Shown in pieces: positions 1-9,828 of a DNA stretch of 64,000 nucleotides (the stretch's first letter is position 1; each line of letters opens with the position of its first letter). The position numbers and the translations under genes were made by a program. The stretch is from contig NC_087065.1 of the NCBI RefSeq assembly GCF_963678635.1, forward strand, positions 67,365,374 through 67,429,373, in the 5' to 3' direction. This DNA is from Symsagittifera roscoffensis (taxonomy: Eukaryota > Xenacoelomorpha > Acoela > Convolutidae). The notes under the pieces were generated by a model. The model searched no databases and was not told the origin of the DNA. It was given only the letters and a program-made list of their open reading frames with translations.

Positions 1-24
1 GTAACGGAGGAGATCGAACAAAAG

Positions 25-1083
25 GTGAAACTCGAACTTGAAAACGAAAAAATTCAAGAAAAGCTGAACGCCTTCGAGGCATCAGAAGTCGAGGAGACGA
101 AAGCACCAAGCAGTTTGAGCATGAAATTAAACGTGATCTCCGGACAGACGTTCGGTATGGTGCCGCAGGGAAGTAAAATACAATTGATAATCTTGGTAGC
201 GGGACACCAGGTAATCAGAAGCCTGAGTGAACCATCAGAAATCAATTTGATGCATTTGGATACATATGCCGATTATCTGAGACAGGTGGAGCCACGCACT
301 GAGTCAAGAGCTGTGCGAGCGCTGCTGATAACGGGTGGCCCTCGAATAAAGAAACTTCACAGGCGCTACGTGGAAGTCTATGAATCGTATCAAAAGATGC
401 TGAACGTGAACGGAATTAGTATCTACACTAGGACCTACGTGACGACAGACAGTGACCAAATAGGTCAAATCTATTTGGGTGAAGAAGAGCTAAAAGTCCG
501 TAGGATAGGTCATGACGCCATGATGGAGCAAGACGCGGTTCACATTGGTTACGAAGCAGAAGTGACTGCGCATCTGCTTGACACCAATGGAAAGAAAATC
601 GGTGTCACAGGAGCGGTAGTGAGCATGATGCCGATAAAAACTTGGGAAAGAATGGGTTTCACGAGGGAAGACCTAATTCCGACGAATCTCCGACTAGCGG
701 CAGCCAATCGAGGAGCGATTTACGTAGCCGGGAGAACACCAATAACGGTCCTCCACCTGGGAGAACAGGATCTTTGGATCAGCTTTCTGGTCGTATAGAA
801 TTTGGACGACTCCGATCAGTTCATCTTGGTCAGAGATGTTATCAGAAAATTCGACATGATGATTGATTTGAACAACGGTCTAATATGGATTAGAAACACG
901 GACAGGAAGTGTGTTAAGAAACCAATTAATAGAAGAATAACAGATGAAAACAAGGTACCAATCTTTTTAGATAGAAAGGTAAAATTACAGCCGGGACAAG
1001 CTTTAGTAGCAATTTTTAGAATGAGAAGTTTAAATTCGTTAAGTGATAGTAAACAGGTTTTTTTTGGTACCGAACCCAAATAG
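25..1083 (+). pseudogene. Retroviral-type aspartic protease region of gypsy pol (copy A)
   Basis: The frame reads through a lysine/glutamate-rich N-terminal stretch into a retropepsin-like domain. The domain is recognised by the VTGAVVSMMP segment (from residue 194), where family members have DTG/DSG, and by FILVRD near the C-terminal beta hairpin, where LGRD is usual. A single TAG at 796-798 interrupts the otherwise continuous frame, and a frameshift near 1,040-1,083 leads into the next block. The catalytic Asp position is Val, from a one-base difference in the codon at 604-606, so this protease would be inactive. Copy B at 56,240-57,409 is the homologue and has also lost this site, by deletion. 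Confidence 0.8.
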
Positions 1084-2160
1084 TCAGAGCTCAGTGACTT
1101 TAGGCCGGAGGTTCTCGGTAACTCGAAATGGACTGTGTGTCAGTGAGTTATTGAACACAATGGACATCACGGTTTCAATCCAGCGTGGAAAAAAACTTGT
1201 TTACGCTTTGTCGATGAGGACCGACTATGAAGAGACACAAAACTTGAAGAGATATATTGTGAAACACTGCCCTTATCATGCTAATAAAGATAGAATTTTA
1301 AAAAGAATTAATGAGTTTCAATCTATTCATAAACTGTTTTCAATGAAATCCGAAACGTACGACAGCTTGTCAAGCTGCTCGAATTTTCCGGAATGCCCTT
1401 CGTCTTATGAATTAGAACCTGACAAACCGGTTTTGCCAAAAATAGACCACTTAAAAAGGAAAATAGGCGAGGGAGATTTTGAATCATTGCTGGCACTTTC
1501 AAATCGGAACGCGGATGTATTTTCAAAACATAAGGGGGATATCAGTTGTTGTAACTTCGTCCAACAGGAAATGGAATTAGAGGAAGGCACCGTTCCCCAT
1601 AGGGAAGGCGCAAGACGAATGACACCACATAAATTGGAAGCGTGCCGAGCGGAGATAAAAATGTTGCTCGAATATGACATGATAGAACCCTCGAAATCTC
1701 CGTGGGCTTGCGGAGTAGTCATAGCAAAAAAAGGGGGCAGCTTAGGTTCTGTTGCGACTTTCGTTACCTGAACGCGGTGACAATTTAAGACGCGTACCCG
1801 ATACCGCGGATAGACGAAAGCCTCTCTATACTTGGTGATGCCAAGTTCTTCACCACACTGGACTTGGGTTCTGCCTTCTGGCAGGTCCCAAGCGGAAGAA
1901 GGACAGAGAGAAGACCGGATTCGCATGTGAATTGAGGTTGTACCAGTGGAAGAGGATGTTCTTCGGCTTCTGCAACGCGACGGCCACTTTTTAAAGACTG
2001 ATGGCTCAGGCTTTGACCAGAAAGACGAAGAAGTACAGGAACCTGGTGATGTGTTATGTGGATGACGTGGTCATAGCACACCCACCCTGGAAGACCACAT
2101 TGATCGGCTAGAGGAAGTCTTTGGCTGCAGGAAAAGAGCTGGCTTGAAATGTAAACCATC
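1043..2160 (+). pseudogene. Gypsy reverse transcriptase, N-terminal part and palm (copy A)
   Basis: RT would copy element RNA into cDNA inside a cytoplasmic particle. The open part (1,043-1,771) covers the pre-RT linker and the start of the fingers, with the hallmark EPSKSPWACGVV. The frame then slips at an A/G homopolymer near 1,728-1,740, where copy B has one more A and one fewer G. Downstream, in shifted frames, the palm is still readable: DAYPIPRIDE, then FTTLDLGSAFWQV, then the catalytic YVDD at 2,055-2,066. A TAA replaces a sense codon just after the fingers. The copy is broken, but its identity as a Ty3/gypsy RT is clear. Confidence 0.88.
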
Positions 2161-2956
2161 GAAATGTGAGATACTCAGAGATTCAATAAAGTATCTAGGA
2201 CTAATGGTGGATAGGCATGGCGTGAGGCCGGACCCGGAAGCAGTAGAGGCTGTGTTGACATGGAAGGCTCCAAGGACGGACACACAACAAATGAGCTTGC
2301 TAGGACTCGCCAACTATTACCGTGAGTTCATAGAGGGATATGCAGACAAGGTGTATCCAATGCAGAAGCTGATGCGCAACAAAGGAAAGAAGTTCGAATG
2401 AAACGAGGAAGCACAAACTGCCATCGAGAACATAAAGCGGGAACTGTGGGAAGCGCCAGTGCTAGGCATGCCTACAGAGAAGGACATGTATGTTCTTGAC
2501 ACAGACGCATCAGTAGTAACCATCTCAGGAATACTGCATCAGTAGCAGGAACGAAATGGAAGAACAGTTCTCCGTCCCATTGCATATGGCAGTAAGCTGT
2601 TAAGAGATGAAATATGGTGCACCGAAAGCAGAAATGTTTGCAGTAGCCACAATCGTGGAAAAGTACTGCGCATACTTGGGGAGCGCTCCCTTTAAGTTAC
2701 GCGTGGAAACAGAGCGTTATCCTGGTTGAAGACATACTCGATGGATCAGAGTTGTATTGGTAGATGGATAGTGAGATTAGATGGCTACCACATGATTATC
2801 AAGCACAGGATGCGTGACAAACACCAGAATGCTGACAGCCTCAGCAAGAAGACCGAGTTCCATGAAAGATTGGAACAGAAGCAAGTCAATCAGGCAGAAA
2901 TCAAGGAAGGACAAAGAGACTTACTAAGCGCTTCCCTTGACGAGATGGTTGGATAA
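2144..2956 (+). pseudogene. RT thumb/connection and RNase H (copy A)
   Basis: This continues the RT (KCEILRDSIKYLG, then GLANYYREFI, a gypsy RT signature just before RNase H). RNase H would remove the RNA strand after first-strand synthesis. The first acidic residue appears in VLDTDASVV, with further RNase H sequence around IAYGSK, and HQNADSLSKK marks its C-terminal end. A TGA at 2,399-2,401, a TAG near 2,545 and a frameshift near 2,605 break it. The last piece (2,726-2,956) is open again. Copy B matches at 58,300-59,160 with different lesions. Confidence 0.85.
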
Positions 2957-4035
2957 GTCTGGACATCCAATCCCAGGACATCCCGAGTTACCTGTAGAGA
3001 AAGCAGCAGAGATAAAAGATTCTATCCCAGAAGGACATGGTGCCCTTGGATCTGTTGCTGCGCTCGAACCTGGTCCAGCAGGAACTAACTCTCTCGCATG
3101 AACATCAACAGCCTCTCATTATTGGGTAAAACAGTGCAGGTCACACCGCAAGTGATGCGGATGCTGGGTGGATTGTTGGAGAGAGAAGTGACCAGAGATG
3201 ATCCCGAGTGGGCAGCAGCTATGGCATCACTGACAGTCTGTGAGAAGGTAAAGATCATGACGTCAAGACGACAACACAAAGAAAATGAAAGGGATTGTGG
3301 AACTATAGTTCAGCATCTAGTGTCCTCGATACCCCAAAACGTCTTGACAAGCACATCATACAAACGGAAAGAGCTGGGGTACGATACGCAAAAGAAAACC
3401 GTTACATTTGAAGACCAGGATAAGGAAAGTGACAAGATTGAACAGAACCCAGGGCAAGAAAATTTGTCCGGGGAGAGGAACAATGAGAAGAGCAGGCATT
3501 TTCAGGATCAACACCCGGGACAGGAAAATTTGTCCGGGCAGTCTGATGTAGATAAAAAAGTTCCCGATGAGAAACAGGACCTGGAGAATAAAATTTTGTC
3601 CGGGGAGTTCAGATCGATGAGAAGAACGCACACAACAGATCCGGAGGAGGGAACTTGCTCTATCGCAGACCCTTCAATGGATGAAACTCTCGAAATTCAA
3701 GAATCGACACCTATTCAGACAGGAACTCGAGCTCAGGATCAGACATATCAGAGCCTTCGATCCACACACTGTTAGTGGAAACTCGAGCAAGGGATCTTGA
3801 TAGGGAGGTATATCAAGACCCTGACAGTGATCGCTACCTCATACCAGGTAAGAGAGTCTTTGACAACGCAGCAGATGATCTGGAAACAATAGCAGTATCG
3901 AAATATTCGATAAGCTTGTTGCCGCAAAAAGAGGTAGTCAGGACTGATCTTCAACCATTCGAACAAGAAACACAACCATTGACGAAGATTTGGTGCGTTA
4001 AGATGGAATTGCCACGCATTAACCAGATGAAATGA
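2957..4035 (+). pseudogene. Pol linker between RNase H and integrase (copy A)
   Basis: Two open pieces (3,098-3,775 and 3,775-4,035) cover a hydrophilic, charged linker with no fold I recognise. It carries three spaced LSG(E/Q) motifs, each encoded by nearly the same nucleotides (TTTGTCCGGGGAG-like, at 3,463, 3,529 and 3,595). Gypsy elements usually have a much shorter linker here, so the extra ~350 codons are a family peculiarity also present in copy B (59,112-60,194). Frameshifts near 3,770 and 4,030 separate the pieces. Confidence 0.7.
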
Positions 4036-5610
4036 ACAATCCGATGAGGGTCATGAAGACGTACTTGAAGGCGAGATACAGACTCTCAGACATACTAAGA
4101 GTACAGAGAATTGACCGCATGACGAGCAACCTGAAAAGGTGGATCGAAAGTGGAATTCCTAACAAAGGCGATCTGGAGGAAGACAGTTATCGCTTTCTGG
4201 TACAGTACTTTATGCAGAAAGAGGGAAGGTTATATCTGAACAAGGACGGAATTGTGGCTTGCAAGAGAAGAGAAGAGGACAAAGTCCTGTACAAATATAA
4301 CGCGATAGTGTTGCCGCAGCTCTATCAAACAGAACTTTTATTCAGGTCAAATGATCAGATGGGCCATCAGGGAATCGACAAAGTATACCAGAGGATTCTG
4401 AAACGCTTTGAGTGGCCTGGGATGAAAAAGGCATGCGAGAAGTTGGTAACAGCATGTCTGTCATGCCAACAGGTCAAGGATCCGAGGAAATTGCGATTTC
4501 CCCTACAATCGATCGAGTCGTCTGAATTCAACGAGGTGGTGCAGATAGATCACCAAAAGATATGCATGAAAGACAGTCATGCATAAACAAGTCTTGGTCA
4601 TGATAGATCGCATCACGAAGTATGCAGAGGCCCTGCCCTGCATAGCAGCCTCAGCAAGAGAGACATGCGATCACCTGATCAATACGTGGATAGCGAGACA
4701 TGGTTGTCCGATGACGTTTCAATCGGATAACGGAACAGCTTTCGTAGGAGAGCTCACGAAAGAGCTTATGAGACGCTCACAGGTTGCTCAATCTCACTCC
4801 ACGACATACCATCCCCAGACGAATGGCTTCGTGGAAAGGCAGAATAGAACGTTAGTCTCGATGCTGAGGGTATATTGTACCAGGTACATGACCGATTGGG
4901 ACAGATACCTTCCACAGGTGATGGGAGCCTTTAATAGCACGCAACTCTCCACCACCGGAGTTAGTCCACACATGATGCTGACTGGACACGAGAAGTCTTT
5001 AACCTTGACCTTTTTCTACCCAGAGTATGAGGGAAAGAAAACGTCTCCACAGGTCTACGTGAGGGATGTGATTAGACGTCAGTAAGAGTTGAACGACTTG
5101 TGTAGACGAAATACTCAGTAAGCACAGGCAAGACAGAGAAAGAAATTCGACGAGAAAGCAGCTGGTGCAAGAGCTTACTCGGTGGGAGACTAGGTATGGG
5201 TATTTCAGAATGTTATACCACCGAAGGGAACGAAAAAGCTCCTAAAAAAATGGAGGGGACCCTTCGTGATTACGGAAGTGCACCAGTAGGGACGCTTTTA
5301 TAGACTGAGTACTGGCCGAGCCGCCCACTACGAGAACATTAAGCCACACAATCCATCGACAGAAGACTGGTGTATACGCGCAGACATGGAAGAAGGGGAT
5401 TATCTAAGGATGGACCCTGCTTGTGAGGTCAACGAGAAGGGCACCAGGGAAAAGAACGATGGAAATGAAGTCATAGAGGAAGAAACAAGTTCAACACTGG
5501 ACCCGGATCCAAATGAGACCAGTGTCACGATTCAAGATGTCGATCGTGGAAGCTTGAAATACGTAAAAACCGAAAGGGATGATCCTTCCTGGGCTGCCCA
5601 GGAAGGATGA
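4032..5610 (+). pseudogene. Gypsy integrase with GPF module and acidic tail (copy A)
   Basis: Integrase joins element cDNA to host DNA. The zinc-binding domain shows MGHQGIDK and CLSCQQ (H2C2 type). The DDE core has Asp at 4,606-4,608 (MIDRITKY), Asp at 4,736-4,738 (QSDNGTAF) and Glu at 4,834-4,836 (FVERQNRTL). After 5,085 the frame carries several stops, but a GPY/F-type module is still visible (KKWRGPFVITEV), then a tail open at 5,386-5,610. Frames change near 4,580. Relative to copy B, A lacks about 300 bp of the acidic tail (B 61,650-61,950). The core is preserved; the gene as a whole is not. Confidence 0.88.
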
Positions 5611-5690
5611 TTACTCATTCCGGCTTCCAACCTCGATTTGATATCCGGTATACAATGGACGGGACGTCGATGGATATTTTTGTCCGGTGA

Positions 5691-6290
5691 GTGGGGGTAG
5701 GACTTACCCACACTGAAAATTTGTTAATAAAAAAATTAGGAATAGCAAGAGAGACAGGTGATCTAGAAGCAGAAACAGACGAGGACCCTAAGAAACCGGA
5801 CATAGGGAGAGTAGTTGAATCATATTTTAGCTTACCAAATGAATACTCAAGTAGCATAACATTGACAGATAGCGATTTTATACTCACGAATAGAACACGT
5901 GCGATAGCGATCACAGCAGACATGAGTTTTAAGACAGCGTTAGCAGCGGATTTTAAGAGAGAATATATAAACATAGAATTCATTTGGAAGCAAAGACCAG
6001 GAATAGGGGGCGTAGCAGCTTTGCCTCCGGTGGCGTCACAGATACCGGGAAAGTACTTTTGCTTCTTGGTGACGAGGGCGACGGAGAAGCGGCACGTGAA
6101 CCCGGAAAACCTAGTCTTGTCCTTGACGAGATTGAGAGACTTCCTTGTGAAAAGCAAAGTGAAGGAGCTCTCGCTTCCGGTGTACGATCCGAACAGAGGA
6201 AGACTGCATCCACGGGAGCTGTATGCACTGATACACGTAATTTTCTCTGATACTAACATACGAGTATACTTACATAAGAAAAATTATTAA
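5691..6290 (+). CDS. Macrodomain-like protein (TARG1/OARD1-ALC1 type), retrotransposon cargo
   Basis: Open frame of up to 200 codons directly downstream of pol. Residues about 53-196 follow the motif order of the TARG1/OARD1-ALC1 macrodomain class: beta-strand and LTDSDF turn, AIAITADMSFKTALAADFKR (helix before the binding loop), GKYFCFLVTR (central strand, where TARG1 has YYLITK), PENLVLSLTRLRDF (helix), ELSLPVY (strand), LYALIHVIFSDTNIRVYL (last helix and strand). Macrodomains bind or cleave ADP-ribose. Here the glycine-rich loop after the first helix is not conserved. The position of TARG1's catalytic Asp is Gly170, and the Lys position is Arg129. Hydrolase activity of the TARG1 kind is therefore unlikely, while binding is possible. 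No ATG lies at the frame's start (GTG at 5,691), so it may be expressed as a pol extension or from a spliced RNA. The assignment rests on pattern only. Copy B has a broken homologue at 62,180-62,845. Confidence 0.62.
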   Translation: MGVGLTHTENLLIKKLGIARETGDLEAETDEDPKKPDIGRVVESYFSLPNEYSSSITLTDSDFILTNRTRAIAITADMSFKTALAADFKREYINIEFIWKQRPGIGGVAALPPVASQIPGKYFCFLVTRATEKRHVNPENLVLSLTRLRDFLVKSKVKELSLPVYDPNRGRLHPRELYALIHVIFSDTNIRVYLHKKNY

Positions 6291-6703
6291 GTATAGGCTG
6301 AGTCTAGGTTGCATGAAGGAAGCCGTCATACTAAAGGTGTGTTGTGTGTGATATGTTTGTTATGTCATGTATTTGTTATGTTATTAAGACCCTGGGCAAG
6401 AAGGAATTAGTGACCATGAAAATCCGAATGACGATCTTAAGGAATAGATCCAAAATTTGGCTGTCCATTCTTAGGTCGAATTCCAAAATTTTTGCAACGA
6501 ATTGGTTTTAATAAATTTCAGGATCAAAATCATTTTACCTGACTGTTTTAAGCAAATTTTTGTATAAAATTAGTGTAAAATTGACAAATGTGATACTCGC
6601 GACCTCTTTTCTAGATCCTGATTGATCATTTAATTATTCACTTGATTTCAATTCATCAAACTGATAAAAGAATTGAATATGAAAGAACACGGACAACTTT
6701 GAT
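6291..6703. other. AT-rich spacer between macrodomain-like ORF and accessory region (copy A)
   Basis: No ORF of note. The spacer is conserved in outline with copy B 62,846-63,117, including a TGTGTTGTGTGTGATATG stretch and the splice-acceptor-like site near its end. Its position, between pol and a downstream ORF, fits a subgenomic-RNA leader or 3' intron region. Confidence 0.6.
6603..6614 (+). promoter_or_regulatory. Splice-acceptor-like site upstream of accessory ORF (copy A)
   Basis: A pyrimidine-rich run ends in TTTTCTAG, followed by ATCCTGATTGATCATTTAAT. The same string occurs at 63,081-63,090 in copy B, at the corresponding place. Retroelements with a 3' ORF commonly express it from a spliced RNA, so this is a plausible acceptor. 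No transcript evidence is available. Confidence 0.45.
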
Positions 6704-6715
6704 TTGAACGAGTAC

Positions 6716-8452
6716 ATGGACCTGGTAGAGGTGTTCGTGGGACTGACGATAGATGCGGTCTATTGTCGGCTGATGGACCGGGATTTTGCTCTGGAGGTCC
6801 CAGAGGTAGTCAGGCTGCTGGCCGCCTTAATAAACATCTTGGGGCATGATAACCGCGTGGACCGCCCCACGGAAGTCTTATTGATGGCAGCATACGGAGA
6901 AAGAGGAGTACTAGACCGCTCGAACATGAGGGTTATGAGGTGGAGAAACGGGGCTCTCTCGGGAAGTGACTTGGCGAACGAGCCTGGATTGGGAAGTTCG
7001 AGGACCTACCAACCATGTGAGATGCCTTTGCCCACCAAGCCTAGGCCTGGATTGAGAAGGATGCATCAGGAAATGAACAGCGAGGCTGCCTCGTTTAGTT
7101 CACAACTGAGAGCAGCTGTGCCACCTAAGAGGGCGAGAGTAGAGGAAGGGGTTCAAACGAACGAAACTATGCAAGATCTTAACGGTACGATAGAAGAACT
7201 GGAGAAGACCAGAAGGTAGCTGCACGAGATGACCAAGACCATGCTCAGTACAGAAGAAGATAGAGACATGTGGAAGAAATTGTTTAAAGATTGTAATAAG
7301 AAGCCGGGTGAAGAAATAGAGCGCTTGAGGCGAGAGTACAAAGAGCGATCGGAGCGACTGGCGTTGACGACAGCCGTGGAAAAAGTGATACCTACAAGGA
7401 ATATTCCTCGTGGGCAGTCCCCGATGGAACATTTGACGCCTCGCGAGTTGAGTCAAACGACGGAGACGCGACTCCCCGCTACAACTGGTAGAGTGACAAT
7501 TCCGGACCCGAGTGACACCCTAGGTGACCCAGTCGTGGAGCAGACGGTGAGAAAATTGATAGATACAGCTGGACGATTGGTCGCTAATAGGAATGCGCCA
7601 GGTTCCGGGGTGGTTGCACCCTATGGAACAATCGATGACACGGGCAGAGTAAAACTCTCCCAACAGTTGATGACAAGAACGGGAGTTATTGATACAACGT
7701 TGGAAACAAAGAGCTCTAAGGTTCCAGATAGAAAGATACGAGAAGTACCGATGAAGAAAGTGTCCCGAGTGATTGACGTGCAGAAGAACAATGAGTTGAA
7801 GTATAGCTTCACGGGAGTTCCAGACACTGATTCGCGAGCCTGCTTCAATCGATCCACTTGGAGCCCAGCAGTAAACCTTGGGACATCACAACTGATACTG
7901 AGTGACAGCATAGTCAGAGTGCTCCTGAATTTGAAGACCTCCTGGATCACTACGGTGATTGCCTTTGGAGGTGCAAAGATAGCCGCACTATTTCGGATGG
8001 TGGAGCTGATGAACATAGGGAGAATCCCTGGCATAATGATCCTAATAGGGACGATTAATGTATCAAGAGGCTCAAATGAGGAAGAGACACGATGGAAGTC
8101 AATGATGGTGTGCCTATTTACTCCTCTCTGGAAGAAATTCAGTTGCGCGGTACTAACCATCTGTACCATACCCATGAACACGAAGACGTTGACAGCAACA
8201 GGAAGAAGACATAATGAAGGAGTCATCAGGTGGAAAAACATCCTGAGAAATCTTGCGAGTCAGAGTGCTGGACGGTTGATCCTTATGGACATTGAACATG
8301 AGCTGAGAGCTATGGATCAGGCCAGACTAACCACTGATGGGATACACTTTGATAGCATTGAAGGACAAGCCTGGTTGAACCGAGTCTTCCAGGAGCAATT
8401 GGATGAAATGGAAGTCGAGCTCTTTGACACGGGAGTGCTGAAGAAGGAATAA
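6716..8452 (+). pseudogene. Accessory protein with coiled-coil-like N-terminus and SGNH-hydrolase-like domain (copy A)
   Basis: One frame of about 580 codons interrupted by a single TAG at 7,217-7,219. The N-terminal part (LMDREFALEDP-type helix, then a lysine/glutamate-rich, probably coiled-coil segment) has no family I know. In the piece starting at 7,229, residues about 220-375 carry the SGNH/GDSL blocks: SDS with Ser227 (block I, usually GDS), Gly247-Gly248 (block II), GTIN at 274-277 (block III, usually GxND), and Asp370 with His373 in TDGIHFD (block V). SGNH enzymes are esterases or lipases; some LINE retrotransposons of the CR1 group also carry one. The nucleophile and the Asp/His pair are kept. 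The start is uncertain: the first in-frame ATG is at 6,716, while copy B starts at 63,145. Confidence 0.65.
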
Positions 8453-8730
8453 ACCGCGAATGAACCGGCAATTTCAATCTTTGTGCCCCCCAACTTAGAA
8501 ACACGTTAGGGAACGGTCAAAGAACAGATGTACAAGATCGATTGGGGGAAGCACCAATGAGAAGAACCATCCATCCTTGGCGAAGATTAGGACCTGTCAA
8601 TCCGACCGCGGAGACGACCAGCACCTCTAGATCGGATACAAGATCAAAGACGACGAGTACCAGTCGAGAGGAGCGACGCATAGACAGGAGCTCCTTGATG
8701 TGATCGAGGCCCACACCTTCTACCTGGCAC

Positions 8731-9828
8731 ATGTACAAAGAGGATCTAATGAAATTAAACCTTCAGACGATGAGCTTCGGAGCAGATGCCATGAGGATGT
8801 TGAATGGAGCGAGATTGTCTGTCAACGGACTGTACTCAATAATAGGCGTCGACTGGTTGATAGCCGCTGGCATAAACTTTAGCTCTACAACCGCCTTGAG
8901 AAATGCCAATTTAGAGGGACTGCCCTTAAACAATACAATGAATCCAGTGAATGCGAGACCATTGCAAGATGTGAAGCTGAATCACGATGAAGGAAAACGA
9001 AAGGAAAGACCCGGAAGATTCTTGACGACTAGGGCACCGATAGGACAACACTCTAAAACGTTCAGGCAGATAAAAGCACCCCTAAGTCACGTAGAAGAAA
9101 GAGCGTACCCGAGACAAGTAAACCAAGAGGGTGATGTTCAGAGATACGGTGGATTGAAGGCGATCAAGAAAGACGAGACCATCTTTGCTGCATATGACAA
9201 AGCAGAAATGAATGAGGCCAAAACCATGGTTGTCGCGAGCTCAGACTTCGTGTATACCTCCAAATCTCTGTTTTGGCCAGATGTTATAATGTGGGCAGCG
9301 GTCGGAGTGGATCTAATGCAATTTGTTTCGATGGCAATCGGGGTGCAACGACAGACAGAAATGAACCCAATCACAACCGTGTTTGCTGGCATTAACGACC
9401 ATCTACACAGTAGGGGTTTCCTGAGCAGACTCAGAGAGCCCACGACAGCCGACGAAAATGTGTAGCCAGCTATAAAGGATATCCTCGAGTCAATGGGTGA
9501 AGTAGTGGACGCTCTGATAGAAGGTGCCTTCACCAAAATAACACCGAGAGCCGTGTTTGCACTGTCTCCGGGATATGTACAGCTTCCGGATGGACTGAAG
9601 TTCGTGCATGCGATGGTGGCTTTGCTCTCGGAAGGTAAATATGATGTAATCATATCTGCCCCAAATTGTGGGATAGAGATGGAGAATCTGAGGCCAAATC
9701 GTGGGATAGAGATGGAGAATCCTGCAGTGTGGTCTGACATCTCGAATGCGATGCGAGGTTTTAAGAACCAGTCACTAGTTGGAACTGTCCAGCTTCAGTC
9801 GACCGCTCAAGATGAAGCCAGGAATTGA
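8731..9828 (+). pseudogene. Accessory block with second SGNH-like segment (copy A)
   Basis: Continuous frame with one TAG at 9,463-9,465. It contains FAGINDHLHSRG, which has the GxND form of SGNH block III, followed by an LSPGYVQLPD segment after a predicted helix. No clear GDS or DxxH pair is visible, so this is SGNH-like only by that block and by the alternation of strands and helices. The block recurs in copies D and E: AGMNDHLHSAELL is readable on the minus strand near 47,840, and SSPGYSSTPP near 47,700. A frameshift near 9,800 leads to the next block. The 278 bases before it (8,453-8,730) hold only short open pieces. Confidence 0.5.

Noticed and set aside
5060-5300. C-to-T enriched mutations (repeat-induced or deaminase editing)
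   Set aside because: Two stops are C-to-T changes relative to copy B, but neighbouring lesions are transversions and indels. No consistent bias is visible.
5687-5692. GTGAGT as a splice donor that would remove the macrodomain-like ORF with the acceptor at 6,614
   Set aside because: Copy B has GGGAGT at the same place, so the donor is not conserved.
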